A program made the position numbers and the translations under genes. This document shows, piece after piece, positions 25,377 to 34,273 of a DNA stretch of 64,000 nucleotides. The number at the start of each line of letters is the position of its first letter. The first letter of the stretch is position 1. The DNA comes from Clostridiales bacterium. GTDB lineage: Bacteria; Bacillota; Clostridia; Saccharofermentanales; Saccharofermentanaceae. The notes under the pieces were generated by a model, which did not search any database, had not been told where the DNA came from, and was given only the letters and a program-made list of their open reading frames with translations. The stretch is from contig JAFZBN010000015.1 in the NCBI GenBank assembly GCA_017561715.1, forward strand, positions 186,001 to 250,000, read 5' to 3'.

Positions 25377-28156
25377 TCGTCGAACTTAAATCCCTCGAGT
25401 CCATGCTCGAATTTGAACGTAAGGCTCTTAAGCTTTAATCCGCGTTTTCCAAAATGCAGTCTGAATACGGAATGTTTTGCGATCAGGACACACTCTGTGT
25501 TCTTTGTCACGTCCTGTCCGTCTGTTCCCGTAAACGTCACGACACGAAGCGGAATGCTCGTGTAATAGACCGTGACCGGCAGCTGCGCCAGCGCGTTCAA
25601 TTCCGAAGAAACCAGAAGCTCGCAATCATATACGCCCGGTCTATCGGTCGTGATACCGAATACAAAATCATTTCCGTCAGCAGTATTCACATCGACCTTG
25701 ATGACCGGATCCTTATCGATATCGTAGTAAAGATCGCATTTTGCCTCGATCGTATCATCGGCAAACGGACAGTCGATATGCTTGACCTTCGGACGGTCGC
25801 CCATGACCGCATCCATCGCAGGCGTATTCATGGCAAAGCGCAGGATGTTTCCCGCGTTTCTCTGAAGCTCGGCTCTCGTGATCAGATCGGTTCTTCCGTT
25901 TTTCAGATTCTCGTAAGTATCCGTGACATTCAACGCTTCTCTTTCGACCGAAGAACATACCATGTAGACGTCGCACTGGGCACGAGCCATCACGGAATGT
26001 GTCGGGATCGAATGGTCAAATGTATTCGCCGGGACACCGTCGATATATGCCCACCAGTCTGTCATGAGAAGTCCGGTAAAGCCCCACTGCTCGTGAAGGA
26101 TCGTTGTGTTCAGCTCATAGTTCGATGTACCGAAGGTGCCGTTGATCATGTTATATACGGACATGACACTTCTGGCTTTTCCTTCCTTGATCGCGATCTC
26201 AAAGCCTTTGAGATAGATCTCGCGGAGCGCTCTTTCCGAAACAACGGAATCCATGCAGCGGCGGTTCGTCTCGCGGTTATTGCTGCAGAAATGCTTGATC
26301 GTTCCCGTGACTCCGTGCTTTTCCATACCGCGGATCTGCGCGGAAGCGATACGTCCGGTAAGAAGAGGATCTTCCGAGAAGTATTCGAAGTTTCTGCCGT
26401 TTAACGGATGGCGGTGGATGTTGATGCCGGGTCCTAAGATGACGTCGACTTCGTTGCTTACCATCTCGATACCAAACCAGTCGAAAAGCTCTTCGTTCAA
26501 TTCCTCGTTAAAAGTACATGCCAGGCAGGTGCCGTTCGGAAGTGAGAATGCTTTCTTTCCGCTGTCGATACGCATGCCGGAAGGGCCGTCGTCGCAGCAA
26601 AGTGTCGGGATACCCATATCCATCAGTTCACGGGAAACACCACCATATGCGGCAGCGGTTCCCGTCGTGACCTTCGGGCTGCCCATTCCCTCACCTCGGA
26701 TGATGAGAGAAAGATCTTCGTCCGAGATCTGCGCGATAAATTCTTCCAAAGTATTCTTACCGTTCTTTACATCGGCAAGTTTGATTCCTTTATCGCCCGT
26801 AAAAGCGATCTCCTTCGGAACTCTTTCAAGTCTTGTCTCGACATGCTCGACCGTTCGAAGAGGTACCGGTTCATAGTTTCCGCCGATCGTTAATCTATCG
26901 AAGGCCTGAACGGGTTTTGCGGCAGATTCCAGCTGCTCGATCATGGTATCTTCGGAGATTTCGAAGGATCCGACTTCCGTCGCGACCGATACATTCTCGC
27001 CCATAAAGAACGTGTAAGTCCCCTTTGGAAGCACCCATCCGGTATTTCCCATGAGGCGTCCGTCATCGTCAAAAGAGGCGTAGCGGTTCGCGCCTGCCTT
27101 TAATGTGATCTCAACTTCTTGTCCGGGCAGAAGTTCTTTTGTCTTGGCAAAATCAACGAGAACACGAGACGGTGTCGCGATACGATCGGAAGGAGTCTTC
27201 GCGAAAAGCATCACGGTCTTCTTCCCCTTAAAGCTACCCGTGTTCTTCACGGCTGCTTTCACCAAGACGTCTGTTCCCTGCGATTCGAAACCGAGGGATT
27301 TGACATCAAATGTCGTATAGGAAAGACCGTATCCGAAAGGATACAGGACCTTATCTTCGGCAAAGGTCGAAAAATAGCGATAACCGACAAAGATATCCTC
27401 GGCATAGAAGTCTTTGGAAAGATCTTCTCCGCCGAAGTTTTTCGAAGACGGATAGTCGGAAAGATCTTTTGCGATCGTGTCCGTAAGGCATCCTGAAGGA
27501 ACGGCTTTTCCACAAAGAAGATCCGCAGTTGCCGTGCCGCCGATCATGCCCGCCTGCCATACATAAATGACAGAAGCCGGATCATACTTTTCTACAAAAG
27601 ACATGTCGATGATGTTGCCGACATTTAAGACGACAATGGTTTTAGAAAACTCAGAGCAGACCTTCTCGATCATCTCTTCTTCGCCGTCGCTCAAAAAGAA
27701 AGATCCTTTCTGCGCCGTATTATCACGGTCCTCGCCCGCAGTTCTTCCGATCACGATCACCGCCGCGTCATTTCTTAAAGCCGCCGATTTTACGATATCA
27801 GATGTGAGAGGCATTTCTTTCTGAGACCAGTTTTCCTTGCCCCAACCGAGACCCGGATCGACGGGATTTTCCTCTTCCCACTTTTCGTAGATCTTCAGAA
27901 GTTCGTCGTCAACAGAAATGGTTTCTTCGTTTTGGAGGCCTTCGAGAATGGAGACAACGTGCTTGACATTGACCATACCGCCGGAGCCCGTACCGCTCTT
28001 ATAGTAGTTGTTCTGCATCCTTCCGAAAACGGCGACTTTCGCGCCTGTTGAAAGCGGCAGTGCTGATCTGTCGTTCTTTAGAAGAACAGAACCTTCCTGT
28101 GCCACACGGATCGCGGTATCTGTGTACTTGTTCCAATCGAGTATATATTCAGGCAT
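25373..28156 (-). CDS. GH3 beta-glucosidase with reversed domain order
   Basis: 927 residues. Residues 1-310 are the GH3 C-terminal (alpha/beta sandwich) domain: AQEGSVLLKNDRSALPL, AAVIVIGRTAGEDRD and YPFGYGLSYT. A fibronectin III-like domain follows (about 311-415). The GH3 TIM-barrel domain comes last (about 500-800), with GPGINIHRHPLNGRNFEYFSEDP, GTIKHF and the nucleophile Asp in GLLMTDWWAYIDG. A beta-rich tail ends the protein. Canonical GH3 enzymes have the barrel first; the reversed order is known from Ruminococcus albus and Butyrivibrio beta-glucosidases. No signal peptide, so it probably hydrolyses imported oligosaccharides in the cytoplasm. Its ribosome binding site lies in a terminator-like hairpin (28157-28211). 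Confidence 0.92.
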   Translation of the reverse strand: MPEYILDWNKYTDTAIRVAQEGSVLLKNDRSALPLSTGAKVAVFGRMQNNYYKSGTGSGGMVNVKHVVSILEGLQNEETISVDDELLKIYEKWEEENPVDPGLGWGKENWSQKEMPLTSDIVKSAALRNDAAVIVIGRTAGEDRDNTAQKGSFFLSDGEEEMIEKVCSEFSKTIVVLNVGNIIDMSFVEKYDPASVIYVWQAGMIGGTATADLLCGKAVPSGCLTDTIAKDLSDYPSSKNFGGEDLSKDFYAEDIFVGYRYFSTFAEDKVLYPFGYGLSYTTFDVKSLGFESQGTDVLVKAAVKNTGSFKGKKTVMLFAKTPSDRIATPSRVLVDFAKTKELLPGQEVEITLKAGANRYASFDDDGRLMGNTGWVLPKGTYTFFMGENVSVATEVGSFEISEDTMIEQLESAAKPVQAFDRLTIGGNYEPVPLRTVEHVETRLERVPKEIAFTGDKGIKLADVKNGKNTLEEFIAQISDEDLSLIIRGEGMGSPKVTTGTAAAYGGVSRELMDMGIPTLCCDDGPSGMRIDSGKKAFSLPNGTCLACTFNEELNEELFDWFGIEMVSNEVDVILGPGINIHRHPLNGRNFEYFSEDPLLTGRIASAQIRGMEKHGVTGTIKHFCSNNRETNRRCMDSVVSERALREIYLKGFEIAIKEGKARSVMSVYNMINGTFGTSNYELNTTILHEQWGFTGLLMTDWWAYIDGVPANTFDHSIPTHSVMARAQCDVYMVCSSVEREALNVTDTYENLKNGRTDLITRAELQRNAGNILRFAMNTPAMDAVMGDRPKVKHIDCPFADDTIEAKCDLYYDIDKDPVIKVDVNTADGNDFVFGITTDRPGVYDCELLVSSELNALAQLPVTVYYTSIPLRVVTFTGTDGQDVTKNTECVLIAKHSVFRLHFGKRGLKLKSLTFKFEHGLEGFKFDD

Positions 28157-28211
28157 AAAAAACCTCCGATGAGCAAAATCTCGTCATAGTAGATTTTACA
28201 ACACCGGAGGT
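28157..28211 (-). promoter_or_regulatory. hairpin masking the GH3 ribosome binding site (attenuator-like)
   Basis: In the minus-strand RNA ACCTCCG (28205-28211) can pair with CGGAGGT (28162-28168), the Shine-Dalgarno of the GH3 gene, and an inner AAAATCT/AGATTTT stem (28191-28197, 28175-28181) extends the fold. Six T follow the outer stem and run directly into the ATG. It looks at once like an intrinsic terminator for the upstream Bce-like operon and a translation-blocking leader. Confidence 0.5.
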
Positions 28212-28259
28212 ATGTTCGTTTATCAATTTCTTGTTCAGTTATATCGTTTAAACGTCCTA

Positions 28260-30281
28260 TTATTTGCCGTCATAAGCGCCGCTGACCATCTTCAGATACG
28301 TTCTTCTCGTAAAGAGATAAGCGATGGTATAGACTACGGCAAACAGAAGGCAGCACGTAGTAACGATCAGAAGGAATGCCTGCTGCTTACAACCGCCGAG
28401 TATGTCAAGGATATTGTTGACCATCGGATACGATGCGGCGGTATGGATCACGGCCACAAGAAGCGGCAGGAGGAATACGACGACGATCTGTGAGTTGATC
28501 GACTTCTTGATCTCTTTTCTCGTAAGGCCGACCTTTCTCATGATCGCGAAACGCTTGGCATCCTCATAGCCCTGCTGCAGCTGAGAGAAATACATATTCA
28601 GGATCGTGATCGTAAGGAACGCGACACTTAAGAACGCGCCCAGGAAGAACAAACCTCCGTATACACCCAGGATCTCATCGATACGATCGACCTTGCAGTT
28701 CACCCAATCGAATTCGAACTTTTCCTGATTCGTCAAAAGTTCATCGTACATGGCAAGCTGTGCTTTTCTGGACGAAGAAGTATTTACCAGAATGTACTCA
28801 TGGAATTCGTCCATCTTCCACATCTCTTCATTGATGTATGGTTCCAGGTTTTCATAAACGTTGTAATCAGATACGATGAAAATGTAAGATCCGTCAGACA
28901 CCATGACTGCTCCACCGGAATTCACACCCGGTTCTTCATCGATCTTACGCACACGGAAATCCGAAGAGATCTTGTTACTTAACTCGTAGTTTTTCGTCAT
29001 CGGCTGGAACCGTACGGTCTCTTCCGGAAAAGAGCCGGCACAGATCACACCGATCTCATCCTCGGCCAGATTTAACTTTGTTTCATGGACATAATCGAAG
29101 ACATCTTCCGTCATGATCATCACGCTGGAGATATCAACCGATCTGTAATAAGGTGCCGTGCTGATGACGCCGTCATCGACGGTAGCAAATCCATCGATAT
29201 ATCGATATGTATAGATCTGATCGACCGAAACGCCTGTTTTTTCGGCCACTTTACGGAGATCATCTTCTCTCTCTTTTCTTTCCGCTTCCGTTTTCGACTT
29301 CAAATGTACGATCTCAAAGTCCGAAGCATACCACTGCTTTGCGGTGTCCTGGATCGTTGTATAGAGTGTGGTAACAGATGACATGGTAACGAGTACCATT
29401 GTCGCGAAAATCGATATCGTTGCCAGGTTCGCGGCATTTCTCTTCATTCGGTAAAGCATACCGGAGATGGAGATAAAGTGACCTGTCTTATAGTAGAACT
29501 TCTTGTTCTTCTTCATGGTATTCAGAAGTGTGATACTTCCCGCGGTAAAGAGCGCGTAGGTAGCAAGGATAACAAGTGCTACAGCGATTCCGAAGTATTC
29601 GATCGCTTCGACTCCTTTTTTTGATGTAAAAGAAAGAGCGTAACCTCCACCCAGAAGGAGCAATCCCACGATCGCCAGGATCCACTTTGACTTCGGCTGC
29701 TTCTCACCTTTCGCTTCCTCTTTCATGTACTCAAGGATATTCGAGATAAGAATACCGATCGCGTTAAATACGAAGAATACAAAGAAAAAGCAAGCGAAAA
29801 CAAATGCGTTGAAAAGCATGATCTTCCACTGCACATCCCAGGAAAAGTCCGCGTCCAGATGATAGATCTTCAGGAACAAAAGCTGTACGATCTTTTCGAT
29901 CACGAATCCGACTACGGTACCGGAAACGGCACTAAGCAGGAAGACGTAAAGGTTCTCCAGAAACTGCACGCGGATGATATGCTTCTTCTGCATGCCGAGA
30001 ACACAGTAGACACCCAGTTCCTTTTTTCTCTGCTTGATCACGAAACGGCTGACACCGATCAGGAAGAAGAAAGAGATGATGTACATGATCGGAATACCAA
30101 CCGACATGATCACCTGAAGTGTAGCGCCGCCCTCGACCTGCCTTAAGTGCTGGTCTTTGGCAATCGCGGTAAGGATATATGTGATCGCGATCATCACCAT
30201 GGAGGAGATGATGTACGGCACATAAATGATCTTATTCTTGCTCAGCGCGTTGCCGGCAAGATTTCTGTATATCTTAGTCAT
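28260..30281 (-). CDS. BceB-like FtsX-domain ABC transporter permease
   Basis: 673 residues with about ten predicted membrane segments: one at 17-38, a group of FtsX-type helices at 55-300, a large extracellular domain between about 305 and 540, and three helices at the C-terminus. This is the layout of BceB-type permeases, whose big outside domain binds peptide antibiotics acting on the lipid II cycle. It pairs with the ATPase 17 bases upstream and, by context, signals to the small-loop histidine kinase at 31190. The substrate (bacitracin-like, nisin-like or other) cannot be told. Its own stop is followed after about 50 bases by the hairpin that also serves the GH3 gene. Confidence 0.92.
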   Translation of the reverse strand: MTKIYRNLAGNALSKNKIIYVPYIISSMVMIAITYILTAIAKDQHLRQVEGGATLQVIMSVGIPIMYIISFFFLIGVSRFVIKQRKKELGVYCVLGMQKKHIIRVQFLENLYVFLLSAVSGTVVGFVIEKIVQLLFLKIYHLDADFSWDVQWKIMLFNAFVFACFFFVFFVFNAIGILISNILEYMKEEAKGEKQPKSKWILAIVGLLLLGGGYALSFTSKKGVEAIEYFGIAVALVILATYALFTAGSITLLNTMKKNKKFYYKTGHFISISGMLYRMKRNAANLATISIFATMVLVTMSSVTTLYTTIQDTAKQWYASDFEIVHLKSKTEAERKEREDDLRKVAEKTGVSVDQIYTYRYIDGFATVDDGVISTAPYYRSVDISSVMIMTEDVFDYVHETKLNLAEDEIGVICAGSFPEETVRFQPMTKNYELSNKISSDFRVRKIDEEPGVNSGGAVMVSDGSYIFIVSDYNVYENLEPYINEEMWKMDEFHEYILVNTSSSRKAQLAMYDELLTNQEKFEFDWVNCKVDRIDEILGVYGGLFFLGAFLSVAFLTITILNMYFSQLQQGYEDAKRFAIMRKVGLTRKEIKKSINSQIVVVFLLPLLVAVIHTAASYPMVNNILDILGGCKQQAFLLIVTTCCLLFAVVYTIAYLFTRRTYLKMVSGAYDGK

Positions 30282-30298
30282 TCGTCAAACCTCCGCAA

Positions 30299-31072
30299 TC
30301 ACTCATTTGCGGCGCGAAGGCCGCTACCCATAAGCGCGGTAAGTGAATCAGAGATCTTCCTGTAAAACTCACTGTTCGTTTCATCGCCTCTGTAGATCTG
30401 GTGATAAACGATACCGTCCTTAATGAAAAGAACACGTCCGGCGGTACTTGCCGCCTTGATGGAGTGAGTGACCATCAGGATCGTCTGTCCGTCTTTATTG
30501 ATGTTTGAAAACTGCTGGAGAAGTTCATCCGTGGAACGCGAGTCAAGCGCGCCAGTCGGTTCATCGGCAAGGACCATTTCCGGTTCCGTGATGATCGCTC
30601 TGGCGACGGCGACACGCTGCTTCTGGCCGCCGGAGATCTCATACGGGAACTTTTCCAGAAGTTCCGTGATACCGAGTTTTTCGGCGATCGGACGGATACG
30701 TGTTTCCATTTCCGCGGGAGAGCATCCTGCGAGAACGAGCGGGAGATAGATGTTATCTCTTACCGAGAAATTATCCAGAAGATTGAATTCCTGGAAAACA
30801 AAGCCGAGGCGGTCTCTTCTAAACTTCGCCAGGTTCTTTTCCTTCATGGACTGCATGGAAGTACCGTCCAGCTCGATCTCACCTTCTGTCGGCTTATCGA
30901 GCGTCGCGATGATATTCAGAAGTGTTGTCTTACCGGATCCGGACTCACCCATGATCGCTACGAATTCGCCTCTTTCAACTGTAAGATTCACGTTCTGTAG
31001 CGCGGTCACCTTGTTGCCGCCGAAACGCGTTGTGTATACCTTCTTAACATTTTTTACTACCAACATTGACAT
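30299..31072 (-). CDS. BceA-like ABC transporter ATP-binding protein
   Basis: 257 residues with all ABC motifs: Walker A GESGSGKTT, Q-loop FVFQEFNLLDNFSVRDN, signature SGGQKQR, Walker B MVLADEPTGALDS and the switch His in VTHSIKAAS. The MacB/BceA-type sequence ALQNVNLTVERGEFVAIMGESGSGKTTLLN is typical of peptide-antibiotic resistance modules. It drives the permease encoded 17 bases downstream. AAGGAGG lies eight bases before the ATG. The 117-base gap before it, downstream of the kinase gene, carries three TGTAAGAT copies that may be the regulator's binding sites. Confidence 0.95.
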   Translation of the reverse strand: MSMLVVKNVKKVYTTRFGGNKVTALQNVNLTVERGEFVAIMGESGSGKTTLLNIIATLDKPTEGEIELDGTSMQSMKEKNLAKFRRDRLGFVFQEFNLLDNFSVRDNIYLPLVLAGCSPAEMETRIRPIAEKLGITELLEKFPYEISGGQKQRVAVARAIITEPEMVLADEPTGALDSRSTDELLQQFSNINKDGQTILMVTHSIKAASTAGRVLFIKDGIVYHQIYRGDETNSEFYRKISDSLTALMGSGLRAANE

Positions 31073-31102
31073 AAGTAGTCCTCCTTGTGTGTTTACACCA
31101 CT

Positions 31103-31166
31103 ATCTTACAGTTCGGGGATTTTCCCATCTATCGATTTATCTTACATAAAAGCCCGGTATCTTACA
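31103..31166 (-). promoter_or_regulatory. triplicate TGTAAGAT sites upstream of the ABC genes
   Basis: The minus strand carries TGTAAGAT at 31159-31166, 31139-31146 and 31103-31110. Spacings are 20 and 36 bases; the first two are two helical turns apart, in direct orientation. The position, between the two-component genes and the ABC genes it would control, suits response-regulator operators and an internal promoter. Confidence 0.45.
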
Positions 31167-31189
31167 TTTTCGCAAGGTTAGAGGTAAGA

Positions 31190-32203
31190 TCATTTCTTTC
31201 CGAAAAGCACCTTGACCTTCGTTCCCTTCCCGACTTCCGAGTCGAAAAGCACTTCGCACGAAAGCATATCGGCCGCTTTTTTCACGAGATACAAACCCAG
31301 GCCCGTGGACTTTTTCTCGTTATGTCCGTTATATCCCGTATATCCTTTTTCAAAGATACGGGGAAGATCTTCCTTGGCAATACCGATGCCCTGGTCTTCA
31401 ATGGTAAAGGATTCCGCGTCTCCGTAGAAACGGATCGTTCCCTTTTTCTGATATTTTACGGCATTGGAGATCAGCTGGCTGACGATGAATCCGAGCCATT
31501 TTTTGTCGGTCGTCACAACAAGTCCCGAGGGCTGAAAATCTACCGAAAGGCCGTTACTGACAAACATCGTCATCGCGCGCTTGATCTCGGTTCGAAGCAC
31601 ATCGTCGACATTGACCTTTTCAAACTGCAGGTCGTTGCTTTCGGATCCCAGACGCAGATAGTTAAGTGCCATATCCGCGTAGTTTTCCACGTGCAGAAGC
31701 TGCGATCTCAGCCGGTTCGCCGTTTCGTCGTCATCCATGCTCTGAATAATGAGCGAAAGCGCCGCGATCGGCGTCTTGATCTGATGCACCCACATGGTGT
31801 AGTAATCTAAAAGAGCGTTCCTTTCGACAGAAGAAGCTTCTTTTTCTTTTGAAAGGGTATCTGAGAGTTTTACAAGAAGCAAACGATAATCCGTCTCGAT
31901 CAGATCGATCTTTTCCTCGACTTCGGAAATCTCTTCTTCGTCAGTTCCCGTAAGGCGCTCCGCGAACGCTTCCGGGAAGGCAAGTGCTTTTTCCAAAGAA
32001 TCATGTTTTTTCTTATAACTGCGATAATCGATCGTCCAGAAGATCCCCGCGAGAACTGCCATGATGGCAGCGGCAAGAACAACAGGCATCAACGGCTCAC
32101 CGTATAGCCAAAGGACCAGCGCCATGATCAAAAGGCATATGAGCGCCGTCACGATCTGGGGGATGCGAATACGAAGAAATGAAAAGAATACTTTCTTATT
32201 CAA
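31190..32203 (-). CDS. BceS-like intramembrane-sensing histidine kinase
   Basis: 337 residues. Two N-terminal membrane helices (about 15-32 and 37-55) are joined by a very short loop (LYGEPLM), so there is almost no outside sensor domain, as in BceS kinases that sense through their ABC transporter. The dimerisation helix has the phospho-acceptor His in MWVHQIKTPIAAL; the ATPase domain has N-box FIVSQLISNAVKY, G1 IEDQGIGI and G2 KSTGLGLYLVKKAA. It overlaps the response regulator by 8 bases and lies upstream of the BceAB-like transporter. Confidence 0.94.
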   Translation of the reverse strand: MNKKVFFSFLRIRIPQIVTALICLLIMALVLWLYGEPLMPVVLAAAIMAVLAGIFWTIDYRSYKKKHDSLEKALAFPEAFAERLTGTDEEEISEVEEKIDLIETDYRLLLVKLSDTLSKEKEASSVERNALLDYYTMWVHQIKTPIAALSLIIQSMDDDETANRLRSQLLHVENYADMALNYLRLGSESNDLQFEKVNVDDVLRTEIKRAMTMFVSNGLSVDFQPSGLVVTTDKKWLGFIVSQLISNAVKYQKKGTIRFYGDAESFTIEDQGIGIAKEDLPRIFEKGYTGYNGHNEKKSTGLGLYLVKKAADMLSCEVLFDSEVGKGTKVKVLFGKK

Positions 32204-32873
32204 TGATATATCCCTGCCCCTTCTTCGTTACGATAAAGTCTGGAAGGCCCGCGGCCTCGAGCTTTTTCCTCAGGCGGTTCATGTTGACGGAGAGTGTGTT
32301 TTCGTCGATAAAACAGTCATCGTCCCAAAGCTGCTGCATCAGGGTGTTTCTGGAAACGATATTTCCCTTGGAAGAAAGAAGCGCCAGCATGATGCGGTTC
32401 TCGTTCTTCGTCAGATCCAGCTTCTCGCCATTAATGGTGATCGAACTGTCGGAAGCGTTATAGGAAGCGCCTTTGTATTCGATCACGTCGCTCTTTTCTT
32501 CGGTAAAAGCATACGCGCGGCGAAGGACCGCCATGATCTTTGCAGTTAGGACGTTGATATCAAAAGGCTTGGAAATAAAGTCATCCGCGCCCATGTTGAT
32601 CGCGGTGACCAGATTGATATTGTCGGAAGCGGAAGACAGGAAGATCACCGGTACTTTGGAGATCTCACGGATCTTCTGGCAGCGGACAAAACCGTTGGCA
32701 AAAGGAAGTCCGATGTCCATCAGGACCAGGTGCGGCTCAAAAGCCTGAAATTCTCCGAGGATATCTCCGAAACTCTCGGTAAGTTTCACCTCATACCCCC
32801 AACTGGTCATTATGGTCTTTAATTCTGAAGCGATGGTGAAATCGTCTTCCACCACTAAGATCTTATAAGTCAT
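32196..32873 (-). CDS. BceR-like OmpR-family response regulator
   Basis: 225 residues from the ATG at 32873: a receiver domain (ILVVEDDFTIASELK, phospho-acceptor Asp in PHLVLMDIGLPFANG, Lys in FISKPFD) and a C-terminal winged-helix domain (LTKNENRIMLALLSSKGNIVSRNTLMQQLWDDD and NTLSVNMNRLRKKLEAAG). It should activate the adjacent ABC genes when the kinase senses transporter activity. The frame is open 29 codons further upstream, but MTYKILVVEDD is the normal N-terminus of this family. The upstream ribosome binding site is weak (AAGAGAG). First gene of the Bce-like operon. Confidence 0.95.
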   Translation of the reverse strand: MTYKILVVEDDFTIASELKTIMTSWGYEVKLTESFGDILGEFQAFEPHLVLMDIGLPFANGFVRCQKIREISKVPVIFLSSASDNINLVTAINMGADDFISKPFDINVLTAKIMAVLRRAYAFTEEKSDVIEYKGASYNASDSSITINGEKLDLTKNENRIMLALLSSKGNIVSRNTLMQQLWDDDCFIDENTLSVNMNRLRKKLEAAGLPDFIVTKKGQGYIIE

Positions 32874-32978
32874 AGACACACACTCTCTTAACACGTTTCC
32901 TTCGGTTATTATAGCATAAGAAAACCGGCCCGAATGGACGGACCGGTCTTTGTGACACATCAGTTATGTGCTTTTTTC

Positions 32979-33548
32979 TTATGCCCACGGATTTGCCGCG
33001 TCCGGAACACGGATACCTACGAGAATGAACTGTTCCCACAGGAACCATTCGCCGGTTGACGGCTTCGTGCGAAGACGGATCTGGCGCGGGCTGTCAGCTC
33101 CGCCGGAATTGAGGTTCACGGTGAGATAGCCTTCGTTGAGATTGTCTCTGCTGTGCGCCAGTTCATATACCGTAACGGAATACGGACGCTGCGGCATGTA
33201 GTTATTTTGCGGTGTCGCGCCGGTAAGATACGAACGAGGGATATAGTCCGAATCTCTGAAACGATCCGCGATAAAGGAGATCTCATACGGGGAAAGCGGC
33301 TGCGGACCCTTTAAAAAGTTAAGCATCTTAATGCTCTCATCCTTGTTAAACGGATACACGCAAAGTGCCGCAACCGTAAGAACCGCTACATCGAGCGGGT
33401 CCTTCATGGAAGCTACCGGAAGAGCCTTGAGCTGTTCGAGTGTCTCCGGCATCTCCTGAAATACAACTGTTTTACTTCTAAGATCAGCGCCGGTATTCGG
33501 TGTGGTCGGTACCGGTGCCGCGTTTTGGATTCCGTCAAATAAACCCAT
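32979..33548 (-). CDS. DUF6935-like protein of unknown function
   Basis: 189 residues, no membrane segment. The C-terminal two thirds (LSPYEISFIADRFRDSDYIPRSYLTGATPQNNY ... NLNSGGADSPRQIRLRTKPSTGEWFLWEQFIL) resemble what I know as DUF6935, a family of unknown role in gut Firmicutes; the match is from memory and is only moderately sure. The N-terminus has a short polar, Pro-rich lead. AAGGAGG precedes the ATG. It is the last of three closely spaced minus-strand genes with a zinc-ribbon protein and a lipoprotein, suggesting an operon; the response regulator gene begins about 106 bases further on. Confidence 0.65.
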   Translation of the reverse strand: MGLFDGIQNAAPVPTTPNTGADLRSKTVVFQEMPETLEQLKALPVASMKDPLDVAVLTVAALCVYPFNKDESIKMLNFLKGPQPLSPYEISFIADRFRDSDYIPRSYLTGATPQNNYMPQRPYSVTVYELAHSRDNLNEGYLTVNLNSGGADSPRQIRLRTKPSTGEWFLWEQFILVGIRVPDAANPWA

Positions 33549-33592
33549 GATCTTTCCTCCTTAAGTCATCTCATGGTATTGAACTAAAGCGT

Positions 33593-34255
33593 TCAGCGCT
33601 TCGGTCCCTGATTTACGATACCGCCGTTATTGAGGCCCTCATCCTTCCAGGACTTTCTTTGGAAAGTGTTCTCAAGGTCGGCCTTCGGCTGCTGGAATCC
33701 TGCGTCAGGAGTATATGATGCGTCCGGTACGGAAGCAGACGCGAAAGGAGCCGCGTACTGGTTATCTCCGGCAACCGGAGCGGACGGAGTTCCTTCTACC
33801 GGAACAGGAGCCGGCATAGGTGCCGCAAATTCCTGGGCGCCTTCAACTCCGGAATAAGCAGGTTCGCCTGTGACTTCAGAAGAACCGGGCTGGAACGGCG
33901 GCGGTTCGGGCAGTGTCTGTTCCGGCGCCGCGGATGCAGGCTGGAACGGAGGCGGCTCAGGCAGTCTGTCTTCAACAGGAGCCGCAGGTACTTCCGCAAC
34001 AGGTGCAGCCGGCGCTTCAAATGCCGGAGCGACAGGTGCGGCTTCGACCGGTGCAGGTGCCTCAAAAGCAGGAGCCTCTGCTACCGGAGCCGGAGCTGCT
34101 TCTACAGGTGCTTCAAAAGCAGGCGCAGCCGGAGCTTCTGCTACCGGAGCGGCCGGTACTTCAGCCGGAGCCTCTGCCGGAATGAGTCTGAATCCGCAAT
34201 TCATGCAGAAGACATCACCTTCGCGGTACGGATTACCACAATTCGAACAATTCAT
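33593..34255 (-). CDS. zinc-ribbon protein with Ala/Pro/Glu-rich repeat region
   Basis: 220 residues. The first 24 residues form a treble-clef zinc ribbon with CSNC and CMNC. The next 90 residues are low complexity, built from EAPAAP, PAFEAP and VAEAP variants. A second part has two copies of LPEPPPFQP (about residues 100 and 116), then a polar, disordered tail. No membrane segment or enzyme motif is visible. Zinc ribbons of this kind are found on many clostridial proteins of unknown role and may mediate protein contacts. Co-oriented with the lipoprotein gene (18-base gap) and the DUF6935-like gene (44-base gap). AAGGAGG precedes the ATG. Confidence 0.8.
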   Translation of the reverse strand: MNCSNCGNPYREGDVFCMNCGFRLIPAEAPAEVPAAPVAEAPAAPAFEAPVEAAPAPVAEAPAFEAPAPVEAAPVAPAFEAPAAPVAEVPAAPVEDRLPEPPPFQPASAAPEQTLPEPPPFQPGSSEVTGEPAYSGVEGAQEFAAPMPAPVPVEGTPSAPVAGDNQYAAPFASASVPDASYTPDAGFQQPKADLENTFQRKSWKDEGLNNGGIVNQGPKR

Positions 34256-34273
34256 ACTATTATCCTCCTTCTC

